Both the position numbers and the translations under genes were made by a program. Shown here in pieces: positions 25,220-33,638 of a stretch of 64,000 nucleotides of DNA. Within the stretch, counting starts at the first letter, position 1; the number at the start of each line of letters is the position of its first letter. The notes beneath the pieces were generated by a model. The model had not been told where the DNA came from. It saw only the letters and a program-made list of their open reading frames with translations, and ran no database searches. The DNA comes from Aliidongia dinghuensis (GTDB lineage: Bacteria > Pseudomonadota > Alphaproteobacteria > ATCC43930 > CGMCC-115725), in contig NZ_BMJQ01000002.1 of NCBI RefSeq assembly GCF_014643535.1, forward strand, positions 372,001-436,000, given 5' to 3'.

Positions 25220-26148
25220 CATTTGGCCTCTGCCAGCCGTGCCAGCACCGCCGCCAAGGTCGGCGCGCCGCGCCGGCCGCCGAACACCTCGCATTTCATC
25301 GCCGCGGCGACGTTGGCGACGCGTACCCGGCGCACGAGATCCCAGCCGCGGACGAGCCCCAGCGCATAGGCGCCGTGCCAGACGTCGCCGGCGTTGAGCG
25401 TATCCTGCGCCGCGATCGGGATCGCCGCGACACGGCTGAGCGCGCCGTCCGTCAGCATGAGCGCGCCTTCAGCGCCGAGCGTGACGCCGACGACGACGGC
25501 CGGCAGGTCGGCTGCGATCGTCGTGAGCGCTTCGCCGACGTCCGCCCCCGGGACGAGCGACAGGAGCGCCGGCTCCGAGAACAGCACATGGTCGGCGAGC
25601 GGGATCATCCGGCGCAGCAGTTCGGGCGGTGCCACGTCGGCATCGAGGATCGTCGGCACCCGGCAGCGCCGCGCCTCGGCCAGCACCGGCTCGGCCGCTT
25701 CCGGCCAGCGCATGTCGACCAGCACTGCCGCCGCGTCGGCGATTTCGTGGAGCGGCAGCCAGCCGGGGTCCCGATCGAGCGCCGGGTCGGCGAAGGGCAC
25801 GACCAGGCGCTCGCCCTCCGCATCGACGATGATGGTCGAGATCCAGGTGCGCCCATCCGGCACACGCCGGACGCGGCCATGGCCGACGCCCTCGCGTGCG
25901 AGATCGTCGAGGAACGCGTCGCCGGTCGCATCGTCGCCGATCCGGCTCCACAGGTCGACCCGCCCACCCAGGCGCGCGATCGTCACCGCCGCCGCCGTCG
26001 CCATGCCCGAGGCCGCCTGCACCGCGTCCTCCGCCAGCACCTTGGTGCCGTGGCGCGGGATCGCCGGCACGCGCAGGATCGTGTCCCAAAAGGCGCAGCC
26101 GAGCGAGATGATCGGGCGCTCGGTCGCGGATGAAGAGGGGAAGGACAA
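25219..26148 (-). CDS. PfkB-family sugar kinase
   Basis: A 309-residue ribokinase-fold kinase. The N-terminal part has GCAFWDTILRVPAIPRHGTK and GMATAAAVTIARLGG. The C-terminal signature is DTLNAGDVWHGAYALGL, where the usual DTxGAGD glycine is replaced by Asn but the catalytic Asp remains. FGGRRGAPTL near the C-terminus recalls the sulfofructose-kinase subgroup. It stands alone between two terminator-bounded units, so its sugar is unknown. Confidence 0.82.
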   Translation of the reverse strand: MSFPSSSATERPIISLGCAFWDTILRVPAIPRHGTKVLAEDAVQAASGMATAAAVTIARLGGRVDLWSRIGDDATGDAFLDDLAREGVGHGRVRRVPDGRTWISTIIVDAEGERLVVPFADPALDRDPGWLPLHEIADAAAVLVDMRWPEAAEPVLAEARRCRVPTILDADVAPPELLRRMIPLADHVLFSEPALLSLVPGADVGEALTTIAADLPAVVVGVTLGAEGALMLTDGALSRVAAIPIAAQDTLNAGDVWHGAYALGLVRGWDLVRRVRVANVAAAMKCEVFGGRRGAPTLAAVLARLAEAK

Positions 26149-26387
26149 GGTTTGCTCGCAAGCCCGGAGGGAAGGGAGACTGCGGTGCGCCGGCGCCTGC
26201 TCGCAGTCGGCGCTTACGATAGGGCGATTTCACCGAATTTCATCCGGCAAATCCATGCCCGGCGTGGCTGTCTGCCGCGCGTCCCGGCGATGGACGTGTG
26301 GCGGCCGCTTGCGCTAAACCCTTGCCCCTGCCCGGGCGTCCCTCCGCGGGCGCGCGGTGCCGGGCGCGTGTTTTCCCGATACGGACT

Positions 26388-26771
26388 ATGCATCTGATGA
26401 CGCGATCGATCTCGACCGGCCGCAAGGTCCTGGGGGCGGCTCTTTTCCTGGCGCTTGGCGCGCCGCTGCCGGCCTTCGCCCATGCGATCCTCATGGCCTC
26501 GACGCCGGCGGTCAACGGCACGGCTGAGGGGCCGGACGTCTCGTTTGATCTGCGCTTCAACAGCCGCATCGATCACAAGCGCTCGCGCCTGACGCTGACA
26601 TTGCCGGACCGGAGCCAGCAGGTGCTGCCGATCGCGGAGGACGGGCCGGAAGACCAACTCACGACCAAGGCGGCGCTCAAGCCCGGCGCCTATACGCTGC
26701 GCTGGCAGGTGCTGGCGATCGACGGCCATATCACGCGCGGCGACGTGCCGTTCACCGTCGGCGGGAACTGA
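26388..26771 (+). CDS. copC: CopC-domain copper-binding protein
   Basis: A 127-residue periplasmic protein. A signal peptide (VLGAALFLALGAPLPAFA) precedes HAILMASTPA, so the mature protein begins with the copper-ligand histidine. FDLRFNSRIDHKRSRLTL and the C-terminal DGHITRGDVPFTV supply the remaining CopC hallmarks, including the Asp/His pair. Two nearby starts (26388 and 26397) are equally plausible. It lies 6 bp before copD and is thought to hand Cu(II) to it. Confidence 0.88.
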   Translation: MHLMTRSISTGRKVLGAALFLALGAPLPAFAHAILMASTPAVNGTAEGPDVSFDLRFNSRIDHKRSRLTLTLPDRSQQVLPIAEDGPEDQLTTKAALKPGAYTLRWQVLAIDGHITRGDVPFTVGGN

Positions 26772-26777
26772 CCCGCC

Positions 26778-28433
26778 ATGGCGCTGCTCATCGACCTGTT
26801 CGGCTACCTGTCGGTCATTCTGCACGGACTGACCATCGTCGCCCAATCCATGGCGCTGGGCGGCATCCTGTTCCTGATCTTCCTGGCCCGGCCGTTCGCG
26901 GACGCGCTCGGCACGGTCGGCGACGACATTCTGCGGCGCACCCGCCGCATCGCTGGCTGGGCGGCCGTGGCACTCATCGTCTGCGAGGCGGCGACGATCG
27001 CGCTGCAGGGGGCGGTGCTCATCGGCACGGTCGACTTGAGCTTCGCCGATGTGATGTCGGCCGATTTCGCCATCGCCGGCCAGATCAAGATCCTGGCGGC
27101 GGCCCTCCTGGTCGTGCTCGCTTTCGGCTTCCCCAACACGCCCCGGCCGGTGCTGGCCGGCGTCGTGCTGCTGGAGCTGGCGGCGGCGACGCTCACGACC
27201 CATGCCAATGCCCGGCTCGAGGACCGCGTGCCGCTCTTGATCGTCGAGGGCCTGCACCAGCTGGGCGCGGCCATCTGGATCGGCGGCATCCCGAGCTTCA
27301 TCATGGCGCTCGGCCGCTGCCACGACGGCATGGCTTGGCGCAAGGTCGGCAAGCGCTTCTCCCAGATGTCGACGGTCGGCGTCGCCTGCATCCTCGTGTC
27401 GGGCGCCACGATGACCTACCTCTATGTCGGCGACCTGCCAGGCTTCTACGGCACGGCCTACGGCGTCATGGTCGGCGCCAAGATGGCGATGTTCGCCGGT
27501 CTCCTGTGCCTCGGCGCCATGAACTACCTGCTGGTCGAGCGGCTCAGGACCAATCCCGCGACGCCGATCACACGGCTGAAGCGCTTCGCCGAGGTCGAGA
27601 TCGGTATCGGCTTCACGCTGTTCTTCGCGGCGGCGTCGCTCACCTCGGTGGCGCCGGCGATCGACCTTTCGACCGACCGCGTCACCTGGAACGAGATCGT
27701 CGAGCGCAACACACCGCAGATGCCGGTGCTGACCTCGCCCGACCATGCTGCGCTGGCATTGCCGGCGCTGCAGCAGAAGCTCGACCAGGAGGCTGAGGCA
27801 CAGAAGAAGAACCCGCCGCCGGCGTTCGTGCCCGGCTCCGGCGACCTGCCGCCGCGCAATCTCGATGACATCCGCTGGTCGGAATACAACCATCATTGGG
27901 CCGGCCTGTTCGTGCTGCTGATGGGTGTGCTGGCGCTCGCCAATCAGGCGAAGCTCGCCCGGCCAGTCACCAAACATTGGCCGCTCGTGCTGCTGGGGCT
28001 GGCGGTCTTCCTGTTCCTGCGTTCGGACCCGGAGGTCTGGCCCCTGGGCGAAGAGGGCTTCTGGGAAAGCTTCCGCGACGTCGAGGTGGTGCAGCACCGC
28101 ATGTTCGTGGCGCTCACCGTCATCTTCGGCCTGTTCGAGTGGCGCGTGCGCGTCGGCGGGCTCGCCAAGACCAAGGCGGCGCTGGTCTTCCCGATCATGA
28201 CCGCGCTTGGCGGTGCGCTGTTGCTGACCCATCAGCACGCGATCGCCAACGTCAAGGATCAGCTGCTGATCGAGCTCACCCACACGCCGCTGGCGCTCGC
28301 CAGCGTCGCGTTGGGCTGGTCGCGCTGGCTCGAGATCCGGCTCGATCCGCCGGGCAACAAGATCGCGGGCTGGATCTGGCCCGCCTGCTTCATCTTCATC
28401 GGCTTCCTGTTGCTGTCTTATCGTGAGATCTGA
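26778..28433 (+). CDS. copD: CopD-family copper transport membrane protein
   Basis: A 551-residue polytopic protein. The N-terminal CopD core spans about eight helices (YLSVILHGLTIVAQSMALGG, ILAAALLVVLAFGFP, LHQLGAAIWIGGIPSFIMAL with the His/Trp motif, SGATMTYLYV). After a proline-rich periplasmic loop (about 345-370) come four more helices (HHWAGLFVLLMGVLALANQ onward). The extra C-terminal helices make it longer than classic CopD. Cotranscribed with copC, it probably imports or handles copper for cuproenzymes. Confidence 0.87.
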   Translation: MALLIDLFGYLSVILHGLTIVAQSMALGGILFLIFLARPFADALGTVGDDILRRTRRIAGWAAVALIVCEAATIALQGAVLIGTVDLSFADVMSADFAIAGQIKILAAALLVVLAFGFPNTPRPVLAGVVLLELAAATLTTHANARLEDRVPLLIVEGLHQLGAAIWIGGIPSFIMALGRCHDGMAWRKVGKRFSQMSTVGVACILVSGATMTYLYVGDLPGFYGTAYGVMVGAKMAMFAGLLCLGAMNYLLVERLRTNPATPITRLKRFAEVEIGIGFTLFFAAASLTSVAPAIDLSTDRVTWNEIVERNTPQMPVLTSPDHAALALPALQQKLDQEAEAQKKNPPPAFVPGSGDLPPRNLDDIRWSEYNHHWAGLFVLLMGVLALANQAKLARPVTKHWPLVLLGLAVFLFLRSDPEVWPLGEEGFWESFRDVEVVQHRMFVALTVIFGLFEWRVRVGGLAKTKAALVFPIMTALGGALLLTHQHAIANVKDQLLIELTHTPLALASVALGWSRWLEIRLDPPGNKIAGWIWPACFIFIGFLLLSYREI

Positions 28434-28514
28434 CCGCAAGTTCCTGTAGAGTTGCTCCGCCGGGCGGCGGCGACGTCGCCCGGTTGCTTTGCGTGCAGAG
28501 AGGGAGAAGGCAGC

Positions 28515-30026
28515 ATGGCGTCGATCTTCAAGACCGGACGGCAGGCCGATCCCTGCACCATGGTCATCTTCGGCGCCTCGGGGGACCTGACCAAGCGGCT
28601 GCTCGTACCGGCGCTCTACAACCTCAAGCATGCGGGCCTGCTGCCCGAGGGCTTCCGCCTGATCGGCATCGCGCGCAGCCCGCTCGACGATGAGACGTTC
28701 CGCCAGGAATTCACCAAGGCGATCACCGAGTTCGCGACGACCGACGTCGACATGGCGGAGTGGGAGGATCTGGTCGCGCGCGTCACCTACCATTCAGGCG
28801 CATTCGACGATCCCGCGACCTATCAGACGCTCGCCGATGACCTGGCCGAGGCGGCGGGCGGACCGGACGCGATCGGCAACTGCCTGTTCTATCTCGCGAC
28901 GGCGCCGGAATTCTTCGCGCCCATCGTCGAGCGGCTGGCCGCCGCCGGCCTCACGCGCGAGCAGGGCGAGACCTGGCGCCGCGTGATCGTCGAGAAGCCG
29001 TTCGGCCACGATCTCGTCTCGGCCCGGGCCCTGAATGCCGACCTGCTGGCTGTGCTCAACGAGCGGCAGATCTATCGGATCGACCATTACCTGGGCAAGG
29101 AGACGGTCCAGAACATCATGGTGTTCCGGTTCGCCAACGGCATCTTCGAGCCGCTGTGGAACCGCGACCATATCGACCATGTCCAGATCACGGTGGCCGA
29201 GACGGTCGGCGTCGAGGGGCGCGGCAGCTTCTACGAGCAGACCGGTGCGCTCCGCGACATGGTGCCGAACCACCTGTTCCAGCTCTTGTCCTTCATCGCC
29301 ATGGAGGCGCCGACTTCGTTCGCCGCCGACGCGCTGCGCTCGGAAAAGGTCAAGGTGCTGGACTCGGTCCGGCCGATCGACCCGGCTTCGGTGCCGATGG
29401 ACGCCGTGCGCGGGCAGTACGGCGCCGGTGTGCTCGCTGAGAAGCCGGTCTGGGCCTATCGCGCCGAGCCCCGGATCGCGGCCGATTCGGTGACCGAGAC
29501 CTATGCGGCCTTGAAGCTCAACATCGACAATTGGCGCTGGGCCGGCGTGCCGTTCTACATGCGGACCGGCAAGCGGCTCCGCCGCCGCATGAGCGAGATC
29601 GCGATCCAGTTCAAGCGGGCGCCGATCGCGGTGTTCCGCGACACGCCAGTTGAGGATGTGGGGTCCAACCTCTTGGTGCTGCGCATCCAGCCGGACGAGG
29701 GCGTGTCGCTGCAGTTCGGCGCCAAGATCCCGGGCACGGCGCTCGACATCGGCAATGTGAAGATGAACTTCCAGTACCAGGATTATTTCCAGTCGGCGCC
29801 CTCGACCGGTTACGAGACGCTCATCTACGACGCCATGATCGGCGATGCGACCCTGTTCCAGCGGGCCGACAATGTCGAGGCCGGCTGGCGGGTGGTGCAG
29901 CCGGTGCTCGACGTCTGGGCAAGCCGTCGGCCGCGCGACTTCCCGAACTACGAGGCCGGCACGCAGGGGCCGCGCCAGGCCGACGAGCTGCTCGCGCGCG
30001 ACGGCCGGGTCTGGCGCAAGATCTAG
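28515..30026 (+). CDS. zwf: Glucose-6-phosphate dehydrogenase
   Basis: A 503-residue NADP-dependent enzyme for the first oxidative step of the pentose-phosphate and Entner-Doudoroff routes. The nucleotide motif is FGASGDLTKR (19-28) and the substrate motif is YRIDHYLGKE around residue 190. VEKPFGHDL and the C-terminal PFYMRTGKRL also match the family. The start at 28515 has AGAGGGAGAAGG upstream; the longer frame from 28452 lacks one. No pgl or edd neighbours are present. Confidence 0.95.
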   Translation: MASIFKTGRQADPCTMVIFGASGDLTKRLLVPALYNLKHAGLLPEGFRLIGIARSPLDDETFRQEFTKAITEFATTDVDMAEWEDLVARVTYHSGAFDDPATYQTLADDLAEAAGGPDAIGNCLFYLATAPEFFAPIVERLAAAGLTREQGETWRRVIVEKPFGHDLVSARALNADLLAVLNERQIYRIDHYLGKETVQNIMVFRFANGIFEPLWNRDHIDHVQITVAETVGVEGRGSFYEQTGALRDMVPNHLFQLLSFIAMEAPTSFAADALRSEKVKVLDSVRPIDPASVPMDAVRGQYGAGVLAEKPVWAYRAEPRIAADSVTETYAALKLNIDNWRWAGVPFYMRTGKRLRRRMSEIAIQFKRAPIAVFRDTPVEDVGSNLLVLRIQPDEGVSLQFGAKIPGTALDIGNVKMNFQYQDYFQSAPSTGYETLIYDAMIGDATLFQRADNVEAGWRVVQPVLDVWASRRPRDFPNYEAGTQGPRQADELLARDGRVWRKI

Positions 30027-30041
30027 GCGCGGGTTGCTGGC

Positions 30042-30545
30042 TTAGGGTTTCGAGGTGAAGTCCGGCTTGCCGGTCTCGATGTCGACCGGGACCGAGACAT
30101 GCTCGTGGACGATCAGCCACTGGCCCTTGATCTTGCGATAGACGTCGGTGACCCGGACCGTGAAGTCGATCGGCTTGCCGTCGGTGCCCTTGCCGACGAC
30201 GTGCTGGATGCTGTGGCCATAGCCCATCGAGCCGTTCGCGGCGACCGTCAGGTCGCTCAGGGTGAATTGCGGTGCCCCGTCGAAAGTCGCCAGAAAAGCC
30301 TGCCAGTCCTTGCGGTAGGCAGCCCCGCCGACATACTGGCGGGGCGGGACGACGTCGAACACGACCAGGCTCTCGTCCGGCACATAGACCTTCATGATGC
30401 CGTCCAGGTCCTTGGCGCTGAACGCGGCGGCGAAGCGGGCTTCGAGGGTCTTGATCTTGGTGACGTCGGCATCGCTGGCCGAGGCGGCCGTGGCGGCAAA
30501 GAGCATGGCGCCAGCGGCCAAGACGTTCGCGAGGCGAATCTGCAT
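30042..30545 (-). CDS. Exported SnoaL/NTF2-like (DUF4440-type) protein
   Basis: A 167-residue protein with a signal peptide (VLAAGAMLFAATAASA|SD) and an NTF2-like cone fold. Visible parts are ARFAAAFSAKDLDGIMKVYV, VVFDVVPPRQYVGGAAYRKD and VTDVYRKIKGQWLIVHEHVS. This domain binds or isomerises small molecules but no catalytic residue can be assigned. It is convergent with zwf, 15 bp apart, and preceded by TCGAACGAACGGGAGGGAC as ribosome region. Confidence 0.78.
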   Translation of the reverse strand: MQIRLANVLAAGAMLFAATAASASDADVTKIKTLEARFAAAFSAKDLDGIMKVYVPDESLVVFDVVPPRQYVGGAAYRKDWQAFLATFDGAPQFTLSDLTVAANGSMGYGHSIQHVVGKGTDGKPIDFTVRVTDVYRKIKGQWLIVHEHVSVPVDIETGKPDFTSKP

Positions 30546-30596
30546 CTGTCCCTCCCGTTCGTTCGACGGCGCGTCTCCGGCCGTCGCGCCGATCGG

Positions 30597-31133
30597 CTAG
30601 GTATTATTGTACCTTAGTCGGTAAAGATTCCACGCCGCCATCGAGTTGCTGTCGCGGATCTCGCCCGAGCGCATCATGTCCTCGAACTGGGATACCGTGA
30701 CCTTGCGCACGGTCATGTCCTGTTCCTCGAGCTCGGGCGCCCGCTCGGTCGGCGAGAGCCCGGTCGCGAGGAAGACATGGCAGCCGTGGCTCGCCATGCC
30801 ATAGGCGCAATAGAAGAAGCCGAGGGGTTCCAGCTCCGCTGCCAGCAGCCCCGCCTCCTCGCGCAACTCGCCGCGCGCGACCTCGGCCGGATCGGCGTCC
30901 GGCCGTTCGTGCCAGGCGCCCTGCGGGAACTCGGCGAAGCGGCCCTGGACCGGGTAGCGATATTGCTCGACCAGCCACAGGTCGTCGCCCTGGCGCGGGA
31001 TGACGAGGGTGAAGTCGAGCTTGTCGATGACGCCATAGAGCCCGCGCGAGCCGTCGGCGCGCTCGATCACGTCCTCGCGCACGCGGGTCCAGGGGTTCTC
31101 GTAGACGAGCCTGGTGGAGACGGTCTTGATCAT
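30597..31133 (-). CDS. NUDIX hydrolase (ADP-ribose-pyrophosphatase-like)
   Basis: A 178-residue protein. The NUDIX box is FPQGAWHERPDADPAEVARG then ELREEAGLL. The usual RE of REUxEExGU is GE here, a conservative loss of the arginine while the metal-binding EE is kept. WLVEQYRYPVQGRFAEFP is characteristic of nucleoside-diphosphate-sugar NUDIX enzymes. The start at 31133 (MIKTVSTRLVYENPWTRV) is chosen by family N-terminus. Confidence 0.85.
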   Translation of the reverse strand: MIKTVSTRLVYENPWTRVREDVIERADGSRGLYGVIDKLDFTLVIPRQGDDLWLVEQYRYPVQGRFAEFPQGAWHERPDADPAEVARGELREEAGLLAAELEPLGFFYCAYGMASHGCHVFLATGLSPTERAPELEEQDMTVRKVTVSQFEDMMRSGEIRDSNSMAAWNLYRLRYNNT

Positions 31134-31267
31134 GGGGCATCCGGCTTGCGTTGCGTCGCGGCAGAGCCTAACCCAGTCTCGCGCTTGAACCAAATCTCGG
31201 CGCCCGCTGTTTTTTATCGATGCGAGCTTGGGCCCGCGGCGTTTGGAACAGCGGAGCGGTCAAGAAC

Positions 31268-31957
31268 GTGAAGAAACAGATGGCCCTCTGCGGCCTGGCG
31301 GCGCTGCTGCTGGCGCTGCCGGCCGCAGCACAGGAAACGGCCTACACGACGACCAGCGTGACGCTCGATGCCGGCCCCGACACCGACTATCCGGCCCTGG
31401 TCGAGCTTGCTCCCGGCACGCCGCTCGATCTCTGGGGCTGCCTCGACGGCTGGACCTGGTGCGACGTGTCCTACGGTGACGCGCGCGGCTGGGTCAGTGC
31501 CGAGGCCCTGGCTTTTCCCTATGAGGATCAGTCCCTGCCGATCGACACATATGGTCCGGAGCTCGGCCTGCCGATCGTCGTCTTTTCGTTCAACGACTAT
31601 TGGGACCGCCATTATCGGGACCGGCCGTTCTTTCGCGAGCGCGACCGCTGGGAACACCATGCGCCGCCACCACCGCCGCTTCGCCATGAGGGCGAGGGCA
31701 ATCAGGGCGCCCGGCCGCCCGTTGTGGCCCCCCGTCCCCAACCGATGGAACAGCGCCCGCAGCCGGTGATGCGGCCACCCGAGCAGCGAGTCCCCGAGCA
31801 GCGCCCGCTCGAGCAGCGCCCGCTCGAGCAACGGGCCCCCGAGCAACGGCCACAGGCGCCGCCGCGTCCGCAGCCGGCGCCGCGCCCGCAGCAGCCGGCG
31901 CCCCATCCACAGGAAGAGCGTCGCGGTCAGCCGGGGCCGGGCGATCAGCCGCGCTGA
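31268..31957 (+). CDS. Exported SH3-domain protein with proline/glutamine-rich repeat tail
   Basis: About 229 residues from a GTG start at 31268 (VKKQMALCGLAALLLALPAAAQ, a signal peptide); an ATG at 31220 would merely extend it. A bacterial SH3 domain follows (VTLDAGPDTDYPALVELAPG, LWGCLDGWTWCDVSYGDARG). Then come a HYRDRPFFRER basic-aromatic patch, a PPPPP hinge and a tail of PEQRP/LEQRP pentapeptides encoded by 15-bp repeats. It is probably an envelope protein that contacts peptidoglycan. The start is uncertain. Confidence 0.75.
   Translation: MKKQMALCGLAALLLALPAAAQETAYTTTSVTLDAGPDTDYPALVELAPGTPLDLWGCLDGWTWCDVSYGDARGWVSAEALAFPYEDQSLPIDTYGPELGLPIVVFSFNDYWDRHYRDRPFFRERDRWEHHAPPPPPLRHEGEGNQGARPPVVAPRPQPMEQRPQPVMRPPEQRVPEQRPLEQRPLEQRAPEQRPQAPPRPQPAPRPQQPAPHPQEERRGQPGPGDQPR
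31778..31852. repeat. Five tandem 15-bp repeats encoding (P/L)EQR(x)
   Basis: Consecutive 15-bp units at 31778, 31793, 31808, 31823 and 31838 share the core cGAGCArCG. They encode PEQRV, PEQRP, LEQRP, LEQRA and PEQRP in the SH3 protein tail. Units 2 and 3 differ by a single base in the third-to-first codon junction, which indicates recent expansion. Confidence 0.88.
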
Positions 31958-31958
31958 C

Positions 31959-32711
31959 TTAGCGGCGAAGCGCGAAGGCGATCGTCATGGCGACGCCGAT
32001 CGCGATGATGGCGACCCGCAGATGAGCCTGCCGCATGCGCTTGGCGGCGGCAGGGCCGGCGAGACCGCCCAAGACGGCGCCCACGAGCATGACCAGGGTC
32101 TGGGGCCACCACACCTTGCCGGCGATGATGAAGCAGACGACGGCGGCCGCGTTGAGCGTGCCGGCCAGGAGCGTCTTCATGGCGTTCATGCGGTGGATGT
32201 CGTCGAGCCCGAACAGGCCGAACAGCGCCAGCATCAGGATGCCGATGGCGCCGCCGAAATAGCCGCCGTAGATCGCGATCAGGAATTGCACCGCGAGCAC
32301 GGTCGAAGGGCCGATGCGCACGAGGCGCGCGAGCCGCGGCGTCAGCTGCCGGCCGACCGCGAACAGCAGCGTCGCAAGCCCGAGCAGCCATGGGATGACG
32401 GCATCGAACGTCCGCTGCGGCGTCAGGAGCAGCAGGAGCGCGCCCAAGACGCTGCCCGCCAGGCTGACGGCCAGGATGGCGCCCATGCCGATGCCGTCGA
32501 ACGGCCGGAAATCCCGGCGATAGGCCCAGGCGCTGACGAAGCTGCCTGGAAATGTGGCAACCGTGCTCGACGCGTTGGCGATGACCGACGGCACGCCGGT
32601 GAAGACCAGCGCCGGAAATGTCAGGAACGAGCCGCCGCCGGCGACGGCATTCATGACGCCGGCGGCGAACGCGGCGGCAAAGAGCAGCAGGTTCGCGAGC
32701 ATATTGTCCAA
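31959..32711 (-). CDS. TauE/SafE-family (TSUP) membrane exporter
   Basis: A 250-residue polytopic protein of the sulfite-exporter TauE/SafE family (AGVMNAVAGGGSFLTFPALV at the N-terminus is diagnostic). About eight helices follow, including IAIYGGYFGGAIGILMLALF, the second family repeat. Substrates in the family are sulfonates, sulfite or sulfolactate, and none is implied by neighbours. It is convergent with the SH3 gene (1 bp between stops). Confidence 0.88.
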   Translation of the reverse strand: MDNMLANLLLFAAAFAAGVMNAVAGGGSFLTFPALVFTGVPSVIANASSTVATFPGSFVSAWAYRRDFRPFDGIGMGAILAVSLAGSVLGALLLLLTPQRTFDAVIPWLLGLATLLFAVGRQLTPRLARLVRIGPSTVLAVQFLIAIYGGYFGGAIGILMLALFGLFGLDDIHRMNAMKTLLAGTLNAAAVVCFIIAGKVWWPQTLVMLVGAVLGGLAGPAAAKRMRQAHLRVAIIAIGVAMTIAFALRR

Positions 32712-32753
32712 TCAGATGTGGCCTGCTGGGACGGAGTTGGCGCTCGAGCTAGT

Positions 32754-33575
32754 TCACTTCCAGTCGGGGGGAGGTTGGAAGGATACTGCGCGCGGTGTCG
32801 CCTCGATATTCCGACGATCGAGCCGTCGGCGCAGGACAACGAAGATGATCGCACCAAGTGGCACGGAGAAATGCAGCATTATGGGGCCATAAAGGCCGCT
32901 TTGCGACCAGCCGGCACCGAGCAATTGGACGAAGGTAGGCGTCACATAGAGGGAACCGTTCGTCCAATTCAGCGAAAGCTGACCGATGCCGAACAGAATG
33001 AACAGCAGCCATAGCCACTTGCGCCGTCGCATTGTCGTCAAGGTGCAGATGATCGCCGTTATCACGATGAACAGCGGCACCAGAGCTGTTAGCCCCAAGA
33101 ACACGTAGAACGCAGGTTCCTTCCCAGCGAGAGTGAAACGATTGATGTTCTCGAGTGAGTCTGGTAGTGGCGATATATGAAATTGATCGACGAGAATCGA
33201 TGCATTTTGTTTCGAGAAGCCAATGTCGATCAAAAGCCAAGTAGTGCTAAAATGATACTGAAATTCCAAGGAGACGTGTTCTTTACTAACGCCGGAGACC
33301 GATTTTACGAAGAATTTGTTCAAGTTTATCAACTGGATATTTAGTGGCGGTTCCGATGGGAACAATCCCGCCGCCTGGTCCATTGCGTCCCGTAGGGTTG
33401 CGGTTTTTACTCGAGGATCTAACAGCGGATCGATCTGGTCGTATTCCTTTGCCTTCAGCAGCGTGACGAAACGCTCGGCAAAATCTCGATCCTCTTTGCT
33501 GACATTGATCGATGCTGCGCTGCATGCCGCCAGCACAAAGAGGAGTCCTACAACCCACGCGACTGTTTTGGGCAA
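32754..33575 (-). CDS. Putative membrane-anchored lipoprotein of unknown function
   Basis: A 273-residue protein I cannot assign. A lipobox-like LLFVLAACSA (C18) ends the signal sequence. Residues 25-150 form a soluble, DUF3887/NTF2-like region (DRDFAERFVTLLKAKEYDQI, LEFQYHFSTTWLLIDIGF). The C-terminal half carries about four helices (FYVFLGLTALVPLFIVITAI, WLWLLFILFGIGQLSLNW, GPIMLHFSVPLGAIIFVVL). Base composition is distinctly poorer in GC than flanking genes, which suggests recent acquisition. The start has no strong ribosome site. Confidence 0.7.
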   Translation of the reverse strand: MPKTVAWVVGLLFVLAACSAASINVSKEDRDFAERFVTLLKAKEYDQIDPLLDPRVKTATLRDAMDQAAGLFPSEPPLNIQLINLNKFFVKSVSGVSKEHVSLEFQYHFSTTWLLIDIGFSKQNASILVDQFHISPLPDSLENINRFTLAGKEPAFYVFLGLTALVPLFIVITAIICTLTTMRRRKWLWLLFILFGIGQLSLNWTNGSLYVTPTFVQLLGAGWSQSGLYGPIMLHFSVPLGAIIFVVLRRRLDRRNIEATPRAVSFQPPPDWK

Positions 33576-33638
33576 AGTGCTGCTCCATCGCTAAACCGAG
33601 AGTGTAGTTAGCGGCTTCGCAGCGGGCTTAGCAACCTG

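Noticed and set aside
26214-28793. 859-codon minus-strand frame across copC, copD and the zwf start
   Set aside because: Charged low-complexity translation, no domain; the opposite strand has three recognised genes.
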